Part shown: positions 17,187-26,380 of the stretch, piece by piece
Layout: each line of letters begins with the position of its first letter
Numbering within the stretch: position 1 is the first letter of the stretch
Assembly (NCBI RefSeq): GCF_002127225.1
Contig: NZ_NFUR01000005.1
Coordinates: 62,001 to 126,000, forward strand
DNA length: 64,000 nt
Origin: Sphingomonas sp. IBVSS2
Lineage (GTDB): Bacteria; Pseudomonadota; Alphaproteobacteria; Sphingomonadales; Sphingomonadaceae
Direction of reading: 5' to 3'
Program-made: the position numbers and the translations under genes
Notes under the pieces: model-generated
Databases searched by the model: none
What the model was told of the DNA's origin: nothing
What the model saw: the letters and a program-made list of their open reading frames with translations, nothing else

Positions 17187-17717
17187 ATGGCATATCTCGA
17201 TAGCCGCGCCGCGCTGCTGGAAGGCATGGCCGGCGCCGTGCCGGCCGAGGCCGTGCTGAGTGCGCTCGAATTGCGCACGCTCCAGCTTTCCCAGGCGGAC
17301 GGCCGCGCCTCGTTGCGCGCGCCGCACCGGATCGAACGGCTGGGGGCGATGCTGTTCGGCTCGCGCCGGGTATCCGGCCTGGCCAACCCACGGCTGGAGG
17401 CGCTTCGCCGCTTCGCCATCCTGTACCGGCTCGAAGGCGCGGCGATCGATGCCGGCGAGGCCATGCGTGCCGAGGCTGCGGGCTTCTCGGCCGCGACGCT
17501 GGATCGGGTTCGCCGGATCGTCGACGGCTGGCCGCGCCGCGCCGGTCCGCTGCTGCGCGCGGCATCGTTGCTGGCGGGGCTGGCCCTTGCCGCGGCGGCG
17601 GGCGCGGCGGCCTATTTCTGGCTCGCCGACGAACTGGAACCGGCGGTGGCCGCGATCCTGCTCGGTGCCGGCGCGGTGACGCTGGCGCCGCTCTTCGCCG
17701 GGCACGTTCGGGGCTGA
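17187..17717 (+). CDS. Hypothetical protein with two C-terminal membrane helices
   Basis: 176 residues; AGGAGA ribosome site ten bases before ATG. The first 130 residues are helical and Arg/Ala-rich with no recognised domain; two hydrophobic helices follow (about 131-149 and 154-171), joined by an acidic hairpin (ADELEP). It is divergent from the ZnuD-like receptor and followed by the alginate operon promoter region. Function unknown. Confidence 0.75.
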   Translation: MAYLDSRAALLEGMAGAVPAEAVLSALELRTLQLSQADGRASLRAPHRIERLGAMLFGSRRVSGLANPRLEALRRFAILYRLEGAAIDAGEAMRAEAAGFSAATLDRVRRIVDGWPRRAGPLLRAASLLAGLALAAAAGAAAYFWLADELEPAVAAILLGAGAVTLAPLFAGHVRG

Positions 17718-17722
17718 CCATC

Positions 17723-17745
17723 ATGGTATAGAACCACTATGCCAT
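17723..17745. promoter_or_regulatory. Dyad in the promoter region of the alginate lyase operon
   Basis: ATGGTATAG (17723-17731), a 5-bp spacer, and CTATGCCAT (17737-17745) form an inverted repeat with one mismatch in nine. It lies about 100 bp before the PL6 start and just before the GGTCCA/AATTGGTAT block. Probably an operator for a second regulator. Confidence 0.45.
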
Positions 17746-17749
17746 TTCT

Positions 17750-17767
17750 GGTCCAGTAAATTGGTAT
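17750..17767. promoter_or_regulatory. Candidate uronate-regulator half-site before the alginate operon
   Basis: The block reads GGTCCA, three variable bases, AATTGGTAT. The same block recurs at 26371-26388 before the TonB receptor (15 of 18 identical), and AATTGGTAT occurs at 26332 near kdgK. AATTGGTAT equals one half of the ExuR/UxuR operator palindrome of enteric bacteria, whose regulators belong to the same FadR-type GntR family as the gene at 29384. Confidence 0.6.
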
Positions 17768-17843
17768 TCAAATTGGCTTGCGCATAACGATCCCGACTGG
17801 TAGTCCACTCACATCGGCCATCAGAGCCGGTGGGGAGGATCCG

Positions 17844-19223
17844 TTGCGACCCTGGGCGCTGTCGATGATCATGGTTGCGCTTTCCGCCCTTCCGGCGGCC
17901 GCGCGGGACATGCTCGTCCATGATCAGCAGGAATATGCCGCCGCGGCGAAGATGCTGGCGCCGGGCGACCGCATCGTGCTCGCCGATGGCGAATGGCGCG
18001 ATTTCGCGGTGCGCCTCTCGGGCATGGGCCAGGCGGACAAGCCGATCACGCTGACGGCGGAGACGCCGGGCAAGGTGATCCTCACCGGTCGATCGAGCTT
18101 GCGCATGGCGGGCACCTGGCTTGTCGTGTCGAGCCTCGTCTTCAAGGGCGGCCATGGCGGCGACGAGGAACTGATCGCCTTTCGCGACGGGGCGAAGCGC
18201 TGGGCGGAGAATTCGCGGCTGACCGGCGTGGTGGTCGACGGCTATGGCCCGCCCGACGCGGCCCGGACCGATCACTGGGTGGCGCTCCATGGGCGGAACA
18301 ACCGAGTCGATCATTCGCACTTCGCCGGTAAGGCGCATGGCGGGGCGATGCTCGTCGTGGTGCGCGCGGCGAACGCGCCGCTCGATAACCATCACCGCAT
18401 CGATCACAATTATTTCGGCCCGCGTCCGCCGCTCGGCGAGAATGGCGGCGAGACCATCCGCATCGGCACCAGCCAGGAATCGCAGAGCGATTCGTTCACG
18501 GTGGTCGAGGACAATTATTTCGAGCGCTGCGACGGCGAGGCCGAGATCGTCTCGATCAAGTCGGGCGCGAACATCGTCCGGCGCAACACCGTGGTCGAGA
18601 GCCAGGGCGCGTTCGTGATGCGCCATGGGCATGGCAACCGCATCGAGGACAATGTCTTCTTCGGCAACGGCGTGAAGCGCACCGGCGGCATCCGCGTGAT
18701 CAACCGCCACCAGATTGTGCGGAACAACTATCTGGAGGGGTTGGCCGGCGAAGGGCCGTACAGCGCGATCTCGCTGATGAACGGCGTGCCCAATTCGCCG
18801 CTCAACCGCTATGCCCGGGTCGAGGATGCGCTGGTCGCGCGCAACAGCGTGATCGACGCGGCGACGGTGACGCTGGGCAATGGCGCGAGCGAGGAGCTGT
18901 CGCTGCCGCCGATCTCGACCCGGTTCCTGGACAATCTCTTCGTCAATGCCAGGCGCGGCGATCCCTTCGTCGCCAGGGCGGACATTGCGGGGATCGGCTT
19001 TGCCGGCAACGTCCTGTCCGCGACCGGCCCGGCCGCCCTGCCCATCGCGATGGACCGCCGCCAGGTGACGCTCGCGCGCGCCGCCAACGGCCTGCTCTAT
19101 CCGACCGATCCGGCGCTGGCGAAGACGGGTGCCGATCGCACGCTCAAGCCCATCGCACGCGAGGAGACGGGTGTCTCCTGGTACGCCAAGCCCGCGGCCT
19201 CGCCGCTTCCGGGAAACCATTGA
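17844..19223 (+). CDS. Alginate lyase, polysaccharide lyase family 6
   Basis: 459 residues. A TTG at 17844 is the chosen start: GGGGAGGATCCG precedes it exactly as GGGGAGGATTCGA precedes the receptor at 26414, and it gives a signal peptide ending ALPAAARD. The rest is a right-handed parallel beta-helix. The PL6/chondroitinase-B catalytic pair is present as Lys239 (EIVSIKSGAN) and Arg260 (FVMRHGHGN), 21 residues apart as in the family. PL6 enzymes cleave alginate by beta-elimination, giving unsaturated oligomers. First gene of a five-gene operon; its stop overlaps the PL17 start by one base. Confidence 0.92.
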   Translation: MRPWALSMIMVALSALPAAARDMLVHDQQEYAAAAKMLAPGDRIVLADGEWRDFAVRLSGMGQADKPITLTAETPGKVILTGRSSLRMAGTWLVVSSLVFKGGHGGDEELIAFRDGAKRWAENSRLTGVVVDGYGPPDAARTDHWVALHGRNNRVDHSHFAGKAHGGAMLVVVRAANAPLDNHHRIDHNYFGPRPPLGENGGETIRIGTSQESQSDSFTVVEDNYFERCDGEAEIVSIKSGANIVRRNTVVESQGAFVMRHGHGNRIEDNVFFGNGVKRTGGIRVINRHQIVRNNYLEGLAGEGPYSAISLMNGVPNSPLNRYARVEDALVARNSVIDAATVTLGNGASEELSLPPISTRFLDNLFVNARRGDPFVARADIAGIGFAGNVLSATGPAALPIAMDRRQVTLARAANGLLYPTDPALAKTGADRTLKPIAREETGVSWYAKPAASPLPGNH

Positions 19224-21418
19224 TGACTCGTTTCGCGTTTCTTCTCGCCGGCACCTATCTGCTCGGCACGCCCGCCATTGCCCAGACCGCGCCGGGTGCG
19301 CAGCCCACGCTGTTTCGCGCTTCCGAGATGGCGGCGACCGCGACGGAGGCCACGGCCTATCCGCTGTTCGCCGCCGAGCTGAAGCGCGTTCGCCGCGAAG
19401 TCGACAAGGCGATCAAGGCCGGCATGGTCGTGCCGGTGCCCAAGGATCCGGGCGGCGGCTACACGCATGAGCAGCACAAGCGGAACTACACCGCCATCTA
19501 TGGCGCGGGGCTCCTCTTCCGCATCACCGGCGAGCAGCGCTATGCCGATTTCGCCAGGGCGGAACTGCTCGAATATGCCAGGCTCTACCCGACGCTCGGC
19601 AACCATCCGGCGGCGAGCGACCAGCGCCCGGGCCGGCTGTTCTGGCAGAGCCTCAACGACGCGGTGTGGGCGGTCTATGCCGTGCAGGGCTATGACGCGA
19701 TCCGGGATACGCTGAGCGCGGCCGATCGCGCGACGATCGACGACAAGCTATTCCGCCCGATGGCGCGCTTCCTGTCGGCCGGCCAGGCCGAGGAGTTCGA
19801 CCAGATCCACAACCATGCCACCTGGGCCTGCGCCGCGGTGGGCATGATCGGCTATACGCTGCGCGACCAGGATTTCGTCGCGGTGGCGCTGAAGGGCCTG
19901 AAGCGCGACGGCAAGTTCGGCTTCCTGGCGCAGATCGACCAGCTCTTCTCGCCCGACGGCTATTATGTCGAAGGGCCCTATTACCAGCGCTACGCGATGC
20001 TGCCCTTCGTGCTGTTCGCGCGCTTCATCGCGGCGAACCAGCCCGAATTGAAGATCTTCCAGCACCGCGACGGGGTGTTGCTGAAGGCGATCCGGACTTC
20101 GATCCAGACGACCCATGGCGGCTATTTCTTCCCGTTCAACGACGCGATGCCGGACAAGAGCCTGAAGACCGACGAGCTCTATCAATCGGTGGCGATCGGC
20201 TATGAAGCGACCCGGGACCCGGCGCTGCTCTCGATCGCCAAATGGCAGGGCCGCACCGTGCTGACGCCCGACGGCCTGATGGTGGCGCGCGACCTGGCGG
20301 CGGGGAAGGCCCAGCCTTTCCCCTTCGCCTCGCAGTTCCTCAGCGACGGGCCCGGGGGCGACATGGGCGGTCTCGCCATCATGCGCTCGGGGCCGGCCGA
20401 CACCGACCAGGTGCTCGTCGCCAAGAATGCGGCGATGGGCATGGGCCATGGCCATTTCGACAAGCTGAACTGGATCCTCTACGACAACGGCCATGCCATC
20501 GTGACCGATTATGGCGCGGCACGCTTCCTCAACGTCGAGAGCAAGGACGGCGGGCGCTACCTCAAGGAAAACGAAAGCTGGGCGAAGCAGACCGTCGCCC
20601 ACAACACGCTGGTGGTGAACGAGACCAGCAATTTCGGCGGCAAGTGGAAGCTGGGCGACACGCTCGCGCCGAAGCAGCTGTTCTGGGCAAGTACGCCCCA
20701 GGCCACCGTGAGCACCGCCGAGATGACCGGCGCCTATCCCGGGGTGCGCTATCGCCGCACGCTGGTCCAGCTGCCGGTGGACGGCATCGAGAGCCCGATG
20801 ATCGTCGACCTGCTCGACGTGACCGGCGACAAGCCCGCCACCTATGACCTGCCGCTCCATTATGCCGGCCAGATCACTGCGATCGGCTTCCCGCTCCAGT
20901 CGAATGCCGCGGAGCGGCCGGTGCTGGGCAAGGCGAATGGCTATCAGCACATCTGGGTCGACGCGACCGGCACGCCGGGCGCGGACAATGGCGCGATCAC
21001 CTGGATCAACGACAATCGCTTCTACACCTACCGCATGCTCGCGCCGGCCGGCGCCAGCGTTATCCTGGGCGAGAGCGGGGCGAACGATCCCAGGTTCAAC
21101 CTGCGTCGCGAGCCGCTGCTGATCGAGCGGGTGACCGGGGCCGCCAGCGCCCAGTTCGTCAACCTGCTCGAGCCGCACGGCAACTACGACGCGGGAGAAG
21201 AGAAGACGACCGCGAGCAACAGCCGCGTGAAGAGCTTCACCCATGTCCGCACCGGCGACGCGGACGTGATCACGATCAGGCTCGCCGACGGCCGCGGCAT
21301 CACGCTCGCCATCGCCTTCTCGGCCGATGCCGGCGCAGCGCACTCGGCGACGGTCGACGGCAGGAAGCTCGACTGGAAGGGCCATTTCTCCCGGTTCGAC
21401 ACGGGCAAGGGGAACTGA
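19223..21418 (+). CDS. Oligoalginate lyase, polysaccharide lyase family 17 (heparinase II/III-like)
   Basis: 731 residues with a signal peptide (FLLAGTYLLGTPAIAQ), an N-terminal alpha/alpha-toroid and a C-terminal anti-parallel beta-sheet heparinase II/III domain. Active-site segments match Alg17C-type exolyases: Asn197-His198 in QIHNHATWA, Tyr253/Tyr254 in VEGPYYQRY, and the zinc/substrate region GMGHGHFDKL. Family enzymes release the monomer that rearranges to DEH (4-deoxy-L-erythro-5-hexoseulose uronate). ATG at 19223 overlaps the PL6 stop. It completes what the PL6 enzyme starts. Confidence 0.93.
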   Translation: MTRFAFLLAGTYLLGTPAIAQTAPGAQPTLFRASEMAATATEATAYPLFAAELKRVRREVDKAIKAGMVVPVPKDPGGGYTHEQHKRNYTAIYGAGLLFRITGEQRYADFARAELLEYARLYPTLGNHPAASDQRPGRLFWQSLNDAVWAVYAVQGYDAIRDTLSAADRATIDDKLFRPMARFLSAGQAEEFDQIHNHATWACAAVGMIGYTLRDQDFVAVALKGLKRDGKFGFLAQIDQLFSPDGYYVEGPYYQRYAMLPFVLFARFIAANQPELKIFQHRDGVLLKAIRTSIQTTHGGYFFPFNDAMPDKSLKTDELYQSVAIGYEATRDPALLSIAKWQGRTVLTPDGLMVARDLAAGKAQPFPFASQFLSDGPGGDMGGLAIMRSGPADTDQVLVAKNAAMGMGHGHFDKLNWILYDNGHAIVTDYGAARFLNVESKDGGRYLKENESWAKQTVAHNTLVVNETSNFGGKWKLGDTLAPKQLFWASTPQATVSTAEMTGAYPGVRYRRTLVQLPVDGIESPMIVDLLDVTGDKPATYDLPLHYAGQITAIGFPLQSNAAERPVLGKANGYQHIWVDATGTPGADNGAITWINDNRFYTYRMLAPAGASVILGESGANDPRFNLRREPLLIERVTGAASAQFVNLLEPHGNYDAGEEKTTASNSRVKSFTHVRTGDADVITIRLADGRGITLAIAFSADAGAAHSATVDGRKLDWKGHFSRFDTGKGN

Positions 21419-21421
21419 GCC

Positions 21422-22717
21422 GTGGCCAGGGTCAAGGGCCTGCGCTGGCTCGTCATCGGCCTGATCGGGCTGGTCACGGTGATCAACTATATCGATCGCA
21501 ACGCGCTCGCCGTGATGTGGCCGGCAGTGTCGAAGGACATCGGCGCGGACAAGGCGGACTATGCGCTGCTCGTGACCATGTTCATGGTCGCCTATGCCTT
21601 TGGCCAGTCGCTGTTCGGCAAGCTGCTCGACCGGATCGGGACGCGGATCGGCTTCGTCGTCGCGATCGCCGTCTGGTCGGTGTCGATCGGTGCCCATGCA
21701 CTCGTCCGCTCGCTGGGGGCGCTGCTCTGCCTGCGCGTCACGCTCGGCGTGTCGGAGGCGGGCAATTGGCCGGGCGCGGTCAAGGCCAATGCCTTGTGGT
21801 TCCCGCCGCAGGAGCGTGCCTTCGCCCAGGGCATCTTCAATGCCGGTGCCGCGATCGGCGCGATCATCGCCGCACCGGCGGTGGCCGCGCTCTACGGTGC
21901 GTTCGGCTGGCGGGCGACCTTCGTGCTGGTCGGCGTGCTCGGCCTTGTCTGGCTGATCCCCTGGCTGTTCGTCTATCGCGCCGATCCCGATCGCCATCCC
22001 TGGCTGAGCGACGCGGAGCGCGCCCATATCGCCGCGCGTCCCGCAGCGGCCGACGCCCCGGAAAGCGCGGCGCCGGCGCCCGGCATGCTCGCGCTGCTGC
22101 GCTACCGCCAGAGCTGGGCGATCCTGCTCGGGCGCTTCTTCCTCGATCCGGTCTGGTGGCTGTTCGTCTCCTGGCTGCCGATCTACCTGGCCGAGACCTT
22201 CGGCTTCGACGTGAAGCAGATCGGCATGTTCGGCTGGGTGCCGTTCGTCGGCGCGATGCTGGGCAGCCTCCTCGGCGGCTGGTTCTCCGGCGTGCTGATC
22301 GCCCGGGGCTGGAGCGCGCTGGCGGCGCGCAAGCTCGCCATCGCCATCGGCTGCGCGATCATGCTGCCGGCACTGCTGCTTGCCGCCGGCGCATCGACGC
22401 CGCTGGCGGCGGTGCTGCTGATCGCAGTGATCCTGTTCGGCTTCCAGGTGGCGATCAACAACATCCAGACCATGCCGGGCGACTATTTCGCCGGTGGCGC
22501 GGTCGGCAGCCTTGCCGGCATCAGCGGCACCGCCGCGGTGGCCGGCACGCTGATCACCACCTGGCTGGTGCCGGTGATGACTGCCCAAGGCTATGCGCCG
22601 ATCTTCGCGCTGGCCGCGGCGATCGTGCCGCTCGCGCTTCTCGCCATTCTGATCCTCGGGCGCGGCGTGCCGCGCATCGCGGACGCAACTCTCCAGACCA
22701 AGCAGGATCCAGCATGA
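21422..22717 (+). CDS. MFS transporter, hexuronate/DEH uptake candidate
   Basis: 431 residues, 12 membrane helices, anion:cation symporter subfamily as in ExuT and GudP (VINYIDRNALAVMWPAVSKDIG, FNAGAAIGAIIAAPAVAAL). GTG start three bases after the PL17 stop; its own stop overlaps the SDR start (ATGA). From context it carries DEH or unsaturated uronates across the inner membrane. Confidence 0.88.
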   Translation: MARVKGLRWLVIGLIGLVTVINYIDRNALAVMWPAVSKDIGADKADYALLVTMFMVAYAFGQSLFGKLLDRIGTRIGFVVAIAVWSVSIGAHALVRSLGALLCLRVTLGVSEAGNWPGAVKANALWFPPQERAFAQGIFNAGAAIGAIIAAPAVAALYGAFGWRATFVLVGVLGLVWLIPWLFVYRADPDRHPWLSDAERAHIAARPAAADAPESAAPAPGMLALLRYRQSWAILLGRFFLDPVWWLFVSWLPIYLAETFGFDVKQIGMFGWVPFVGAMLGSLLGGWFSGVLIARGWSALAARKLAIAIGCAIMLPALLLAAGASTPLAAVLLIAVILFGFQVAINNIQTMPGDYFAGGAVGSLAGISGTAAVAGTLITTWLVPVMTAQGYAPIFALAAAIVPLALLAILILGRGVPRIADATLQTKQDPA

Positions 22718-23466
22718 AATTGAAGGACAAGGTCGCCATCGTGACCGGCGGCGGGCGTGATATCGGCAAGTCGGTTTCGCTGCAGCTGGCGGCGGAAGGC
22801 GCCAGGGTCGCGGTCAATTATCGCAGCGACGCCGAGGCCGCGCAGGCGACCGTGGCGGAGATCGAAGCGGCCGGCGGCACCGCGATCCTGGTACAGGCCG
22901 ATGTGACCAAGCCCGAAGAGGTGTCGAGGCTGGTCGCGGAGACCGTCGCGGCATTCGGCCAGCGCGTCGACGTGCTGGTGAACGTCGCCGGCGGCATGGT
23001 CGCCCGCAAGACGCTGGCCGACATGGACGAGGCGTTCTTCGACCAGGTCATGGAGCTGAACCTTAAGTCGGCCTTCCTCGTCACCAAGGCAGTGTTGCCG
23101 CACCTGGGCGAGGGCAGCGCGATCGTGAACCTCTCCTCGCTCGCCGGCCGCGACGGCGGCGGGCCGGGCGCTTCGATCTACGCGACTGCCAAGGGTGCGC
23201 TGATGACCTTCACGCGCAGCCTGGCCAAGGAGCTGGGTCCGCAGGGCATCCGCGTCAATGCGCTGTGCCCGGGGCTGATCGGCACCAGCTTCCACGACAT
23301 CTTCTCCAGGCCCGAGGGCCGCAAGGCGGTGGCCGGCAACACGCCGCTGCGCCGCGAAGGGCATCCGGACGAAGTGGCCTCGGCCGTGGTCTTCCTCGCC
23401 TCGAACGACGCGTCGTTCCTGACCGGGGTGAATCTGGACATCAATGGCGGCCTCGCCTTCTCCTGA
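22714..23466 (+). CDS. SDR-family oxidoreductase, probable DEH reductase
   Basis: 250 residues with cofactor motif TGGGRDIG, NVAG at 90-93, catalytic Ser142, Tyr156 and Lys160 (YATAK), and the NxxS-like PGLIGTSF after the active site. In Sphingomonas the A1-R type SDRs reduce DEH to 2-keto-3-deoxy-D-gluconate with NADPH or NADH; the place between an alginate monomer transporter and a locus with KDG kinase makes that the likely reaction. The cofactor preference is not inferred. Confidence 0.85.
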   Translation: MKLKDKVAIVTGGGRDIGKSVSLQLAAEGARVAVNYRSDAEAAQATVAEIEAAGGTAILVQADVTKPEEVSRLVAETVAAFGQRVDVLVNVAGGMVARKTLADMDEAFFDQVMELNLKSAFLVTKAVLPHLGEGSAIVNLSSLAGRDGGGPGASIYATAKGALMTFTRSLAKELGPQGIRVNALCPGLIGTSFHDIFSRPEGRKAVAGNTPLRREGHPDEVASAVVFLASNDASFLTGVNLDINGGLAFS

Positions 23467-23501
23467 TCGGGGATCGCAGGCCGCAACCGGGAGGATGGAA
23501 C

Positions 23502-24380
23502 ATGCTGAAGACGGCAATCACGCTGGCCGCGCTGGCGGCGCTGCCGGGGGCGGCCTTCGCCCAGGCCGGGGAGGCCCAGCCGCCGCTCGAGAAGCGGGAC
23601 AAGCGTGTCGATGCGCCGCCGATCACCGCCTACAAGATCATCCTGGTCGGCGATTCCACCATGGCGCCCGGCAGCGGCTGGGCGTCCGTGTTCTGCGCCT
23701 ATCACGTCAAGTCGAACGTCGCGTGCCTCAACCTGGGCCGGGGCGGCCGCTCGACCCGCAGCTACCGCGCCGAAGGCTCGTGGGGGATCGCGATGAACGA
23801 GGCGCGGGCGGCGGGCTATGCGCGGAAATATGTCCTCATCCAGTTCGCGCATAACGACCAGTCGACCAAGGCCGAGCGCTGGACCGACCTGAACGACGAA
23901 TTCCCGTCGAACCTCAGGCAGATGGTGCTCGACGTGCGCGCCGCCGGCGCGGTGCCGGTGCTGGTCACGCCGCTGTCGCGCCGCGAATTCCGGGGCGGCC
24001 GGCTGGACAACACGCTGGCCGCCTGGGCCGACGCCGTCCGCAGGGTCGCGCTCGACAACAAGGTGCCGCTCGTCGATCTCAACCGCGACAGCGCCAGGGC
24101 CGTGGAGCAGCTCGGCGCGGTCGAATCGATGAAGCTGGCGATGGCCGATCCGCTTGCCGAGGAAGTGGCCGCGGCCAGGGCCGGCACCACGCTGCGCCCG
24201 CGCCCGGCGCCCGAAGCGCCGCCCTCTGCGACGCTGCCCAAGACCGGCCCGCGCGGCCGGACCGTCGCCAAGTTCGACTATACCCATGTCGGCGAGGCCG
24301 GCGCCAAGGTGTTCGCCAGGATCGTCGCCAACGGCCTCGCCGTCGCCATTCCCGAATTGAGCAGCCAGCTGCTCCCCTGA
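23502..24380 (+). CDS. SGNH/GDSL acetylesterase, rhamnogalacturonan acetylesterase-like (CE12)
   Basis: 292 residues with a signal peptide (LAALAALPGAAFAQ). SGNH blocks: I GDSTMAPGSGW (Ser52), II NLGRGGRS, III FAHNDQ (Asn118) and V DYTH (Asp259, His262). CE12 members take acetyl groups off polysaccharides. Placed last in an alginate-lyase operon, a role in removing O-acetyl groups from bacterial alginate is attractive but unproven; pectin remains possible. A Pro/Arg-rich insertion lies at about 228-250. GGGAGGA ribosome site before ATG. Confidence 0.85.
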   Translation: MLKTAITLAALAALPGAAFAQAGEAQPPLEKRDKRVDAPPITAYKIILVGDSTMAPGSGWASVFCAYHVKSNVACLNLGRGGRSTRSYRAEGSWGIAMNEARAAGYARKYVLIQFAHNDQSTKAERWTDLNDEFPSNLRQMVLDVRAAGAVPVLVTPLSRREFRGGRLDNTLAAWADAVRRVALDNKVPLVDLNRDSARAVEQLGAVESMKLAMADPLAEEVAAARAGTTLRPRPAPEAPPSATLPKTGPRGRTVAKFDYTHVGEAGAKVFARIVANGLAVAIPELSSQLLP

Positions 24381-24391
24381 GCTCCGTCCCT

Positions 24392-24429
24392 GGGGCGCGG
24401 TTCGACTCCCTCGGCCGCGCCCCTCTTTT
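24392..24429 (+). terminator. Intrinsic terminator of the alginate operon
   Basis: GGGGCGCGG (24392-24400) pairs with CCGCGCCCC (24415-24423), loop of 14, followed by TCTTTTT. This is the clearest rho-independent terminator in the region and sets the operon's 3' end. Confidence 0.8.
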
Positions 24430-24461
24430 TCGCCGGACGCACCTGTCCTATCGGGCTGGCG

Positions 24462-25235
24462 ATGCACCTTACGCCCGACATCCTCGCCTTCCTCGTCACC
24501 ATGGCGCTGCTCGCCGGCACGATCGACGCGATGGCGGGCGGCGGCGGGCTGATCTCGCTGCCGGCGCTGATGGCGGCGGGCATCCCGCCGGTCTCCGCGA
24601 TCGCCACCAACAAGCTGGCCAGCGCCTGCGGCACCGGATCGGCGCTGTTCACCTATGCCCGTGCCGGCCATGTCGACTTCCGCCGCTTCGCCGTGCCCGC
24701 CTGCGGCGCCTTTGCCGGCGCGGCGGCGGGGGCGACGACGCTGCAGTTCATGAACCCCTCGTTCCTCACTGCCTTCGTGCCGGTGCTCCTGATCCTGATG
24801 GGGCTCTATTTCCTGCTCGCGCCGCGGATGAGCGAGGCCGATCGCCATGCCCGGATCGGGCCGGCGGGGCTCACGCTGATCGTCACCGGCATCGGCTTCT
24901 ACGACGGGTTCTTCGGGCCGGGCACGGGCTCGTTCTTCACCACAGTGCTGGTCGCGCTGGCGGGGCTGGGGCTGGTCCGCGCGATCGGCAACACCAAGTT
25001 CCTCAACCTCTCGACCAACCTTGCCGGGCTGCTCGCGATGATCGCGGGCGGCAAGCTGCTCTGGGGGCTCGGCATCGCGATGGCATTGGCGAACATGGCC
25101 GGCAACCAGATCGGCGCGCGGCTGGCGATCCGCTATGGCGGGCGCGGCGTGCGGCCGCTGCTCGTGCTGCTCTCGGCGGCACTGACCGTGAAGCTGCTGG
25201 CCGATCCGGCGAACCCGATCTGGCGGTGGTTCTAG
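24462..25235 (+). CDS. TSUP (TauE/SafE) family membrane transporter
   Basis: 257 residues with eight predicted helices and the two family repeats (GTIDAMAGGGGLISLPAL; GFYDGFFGPGTGSFF). TSUP proteins export or import small sulfonates, sulfite or organic anions. It follows the alginate operon terminator, so it is probably separately transcribed and its link to alginate is uncertain. Confidence 0.88.
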   Translation: MHLTPDILAFLVTMALLAGTIDAMAGGGGLISLPALMAAGIPPVSAIATNKLASACGTGSALFTYARAGHVDFRRFAVPACGAFAGAAAGATTLQFMNPSFLTAFVPVLLILMGLYFLLAPRMSEADRHARIGPAGLTLIVTGIGFYDGFFGPGTGSFFTTVLVALAGLGLVRAIGNTKFLNLSTNLAGLLAMIAGGKLLWGLGIAMALANMAGNQIGARLAIRYGGRGVRPLLVLLSAALTVKLLADPANPIWRWF

Positions 25236-25249
25236 CTTCCGAAGCACGG

Positions 25250-26284
25250 TCAGCGCCGCACGTCCGCGCCTTCGCCCGAAAAGCCCTCCACCTCGGCGCG
25301 GGAGAACAGCGCCATGTCGCCCGGCACGCTGTGCTTGAGGCAGGCCAGCGCAAGGCCCAGCTCGGCGGCCCGGGGTGCCGAGACGCCGTCGAGCAGCCCG
25401 TGCAGCACCCCCGCCGCGAAGGCGTCGCCGCCGCCGATCCGGTCGACGATGCCGGGCATCGTCACTTCCCGTGTCTGGAAGCCGGCATCGGGCGTGTCGA
25501 TGCGGGCGGCGAGGCGGTGGCAGTCGCTGGCCTCGACCTGGCGGGTAGTGGAGGCGATCCATCCGAGATTGGGGAAGGCCGCGAACCCGGCCAGCGCAGC
25601 CTCGCGCCGGCGCGCCTCGCCATCGCCCGAGAAGGGCCGGTCGAGCAATAGCGTCATGTCGCGGTGGTTAGCGAAGAACAGGTCGGCCCGGCGGACGAGG
25701 CCGGCCAGGATGGTGCGTGGATCGCCGTCCCAGCGCTCCCACAGGCGCGCGCGATAATTGCCGTCGAACGACACGCGCATGCCGGCGGCCCGCGCGGCGG
25801 CCATCGCCGCGCCGGTGGCGGCGGCGAGCGCGGGGCCGAGCGCAGGCGTGATGCCCGAGACATGAAGCCATTCGGCGCCCGCGAACGCCGCGGCCCAGTC
25901 GAACGCGGACCAGTCCTGCGCCGCGAAAGCGCTGCCGGCGCGATCGTAGAGGATCTCGGATGCGCGCAGCGACCCGCCGGGGCTGAGGAAGTACAGGCCC
26001 TGGCGGCCGGGCGCGCGGAAACAGGGGGCCAGGTCCACGCCCGCCGCCGCGAGCGCACGCCAGGCGCCGTCGCCAAGACCGCCATGCGGGAGCGCCGAGA
26101 TCAGCGCCGCGCGGTGCCCGAGCGCGGCCAGCGCGGCGACGACATTGGCCTCCGCCCCGCCGACATGCAGGTCGAGGCTGCGCGCCTGGGGCAGCTGGAT
26201 CCGGCCCTGTGTCGCAAGCCGGGTGAGCACTTCGCCAAAGCCGATGACTCGCGCTGGTCCGCTTCTGGCCGGTCCGGTTGCCAT
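25250..26284 (-). CDS. kdgK: 2-keto-3-deoxygluconate kinase (PfkB family)
   Basis: 344 residues. N-terminal GFGEVLTRLAT and DLHVGGAEANVVAALAALG, and the PfkB signature DRIGGGDAFAAGVLHGLL near residue 290-305, with the catalytic Asp in GGGDAF. KdgK phosphorylates KDG to KDPG, the step after the SDR reductase; KDPG aldolase is not in the window. TAGGAGGAT is its ribosome site. It is transcribed away from the TonB receptor, with the shared regulatory region between them. Confidence 0.87.
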   Translation of the reverse strand: MATGPARSGPARVIGFGEVLTRLATQGRIQLPQARSLDLHVGGAEANVVAALAALGHRAALISALPHGGLGDGAWRALAAAGVDLAPCFRAPGRQGLYFLSPGGSLRASEILYDRAGSAFAAQDWSAFDWAAAFAGAEWLHVSGITPALGPALAAATGAAMAAARAAGMRVSFDGNYRARLWERWDGDPRTILAGLVRRADLFFANHRDMTLLLDRPFSGDGEARRREAALAGFAAFPNLGWIASTTRQVEASDCHRLAARIDTPDAGFQTREVTMPGIVDRIGGGDAFAAGVLHGLLDGVSAPRAAELGLALACLKHSVPGDMALFSRAEVEGFSGEGADVRR

Positions 26285-26331
26285 CCAATCCTCCTATCCC
26301 GTTTCGCGATGTCGCACTAAGCGGATTGGAT

Positions 26332-26340
26332 AATTGGTAT
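26332..26340. promoter_or_regulatory. Half-site AATTGGTAT near kdgK
   Basis: The 9-bp block identical to those at 17759 and 26380, 48 bp before the kdgK start in the divergent 129-bp intergenic region. Suggests common control of kdgK and the receptor. Confidence 0.55.
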
Positions 26341-26350
26341 CAAGATAACA

Positions 26351-26380
26351 TTGACATCATTCGAACCACAGGTCCATAGA
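26351..26380 (+). promoter_or_regulatory. Sigma-70-like promoter of the alginate TonB receptor
   Basis: TTGACA (26351-26356) is a perfect -35 box; CATAGA (26375-26380) at 18 bp is a weak -10. The half-site AATTGGTAT begins at the -10, which would fit repression by a bound GntR protein. Confidence 0.5.

Noticed and set aside
19748..22588. 946-codon minus-strand ORF
   Set aside because: Antisense shadow of PL17 and MFS genes; low-complexity His/Arg/Gln content.
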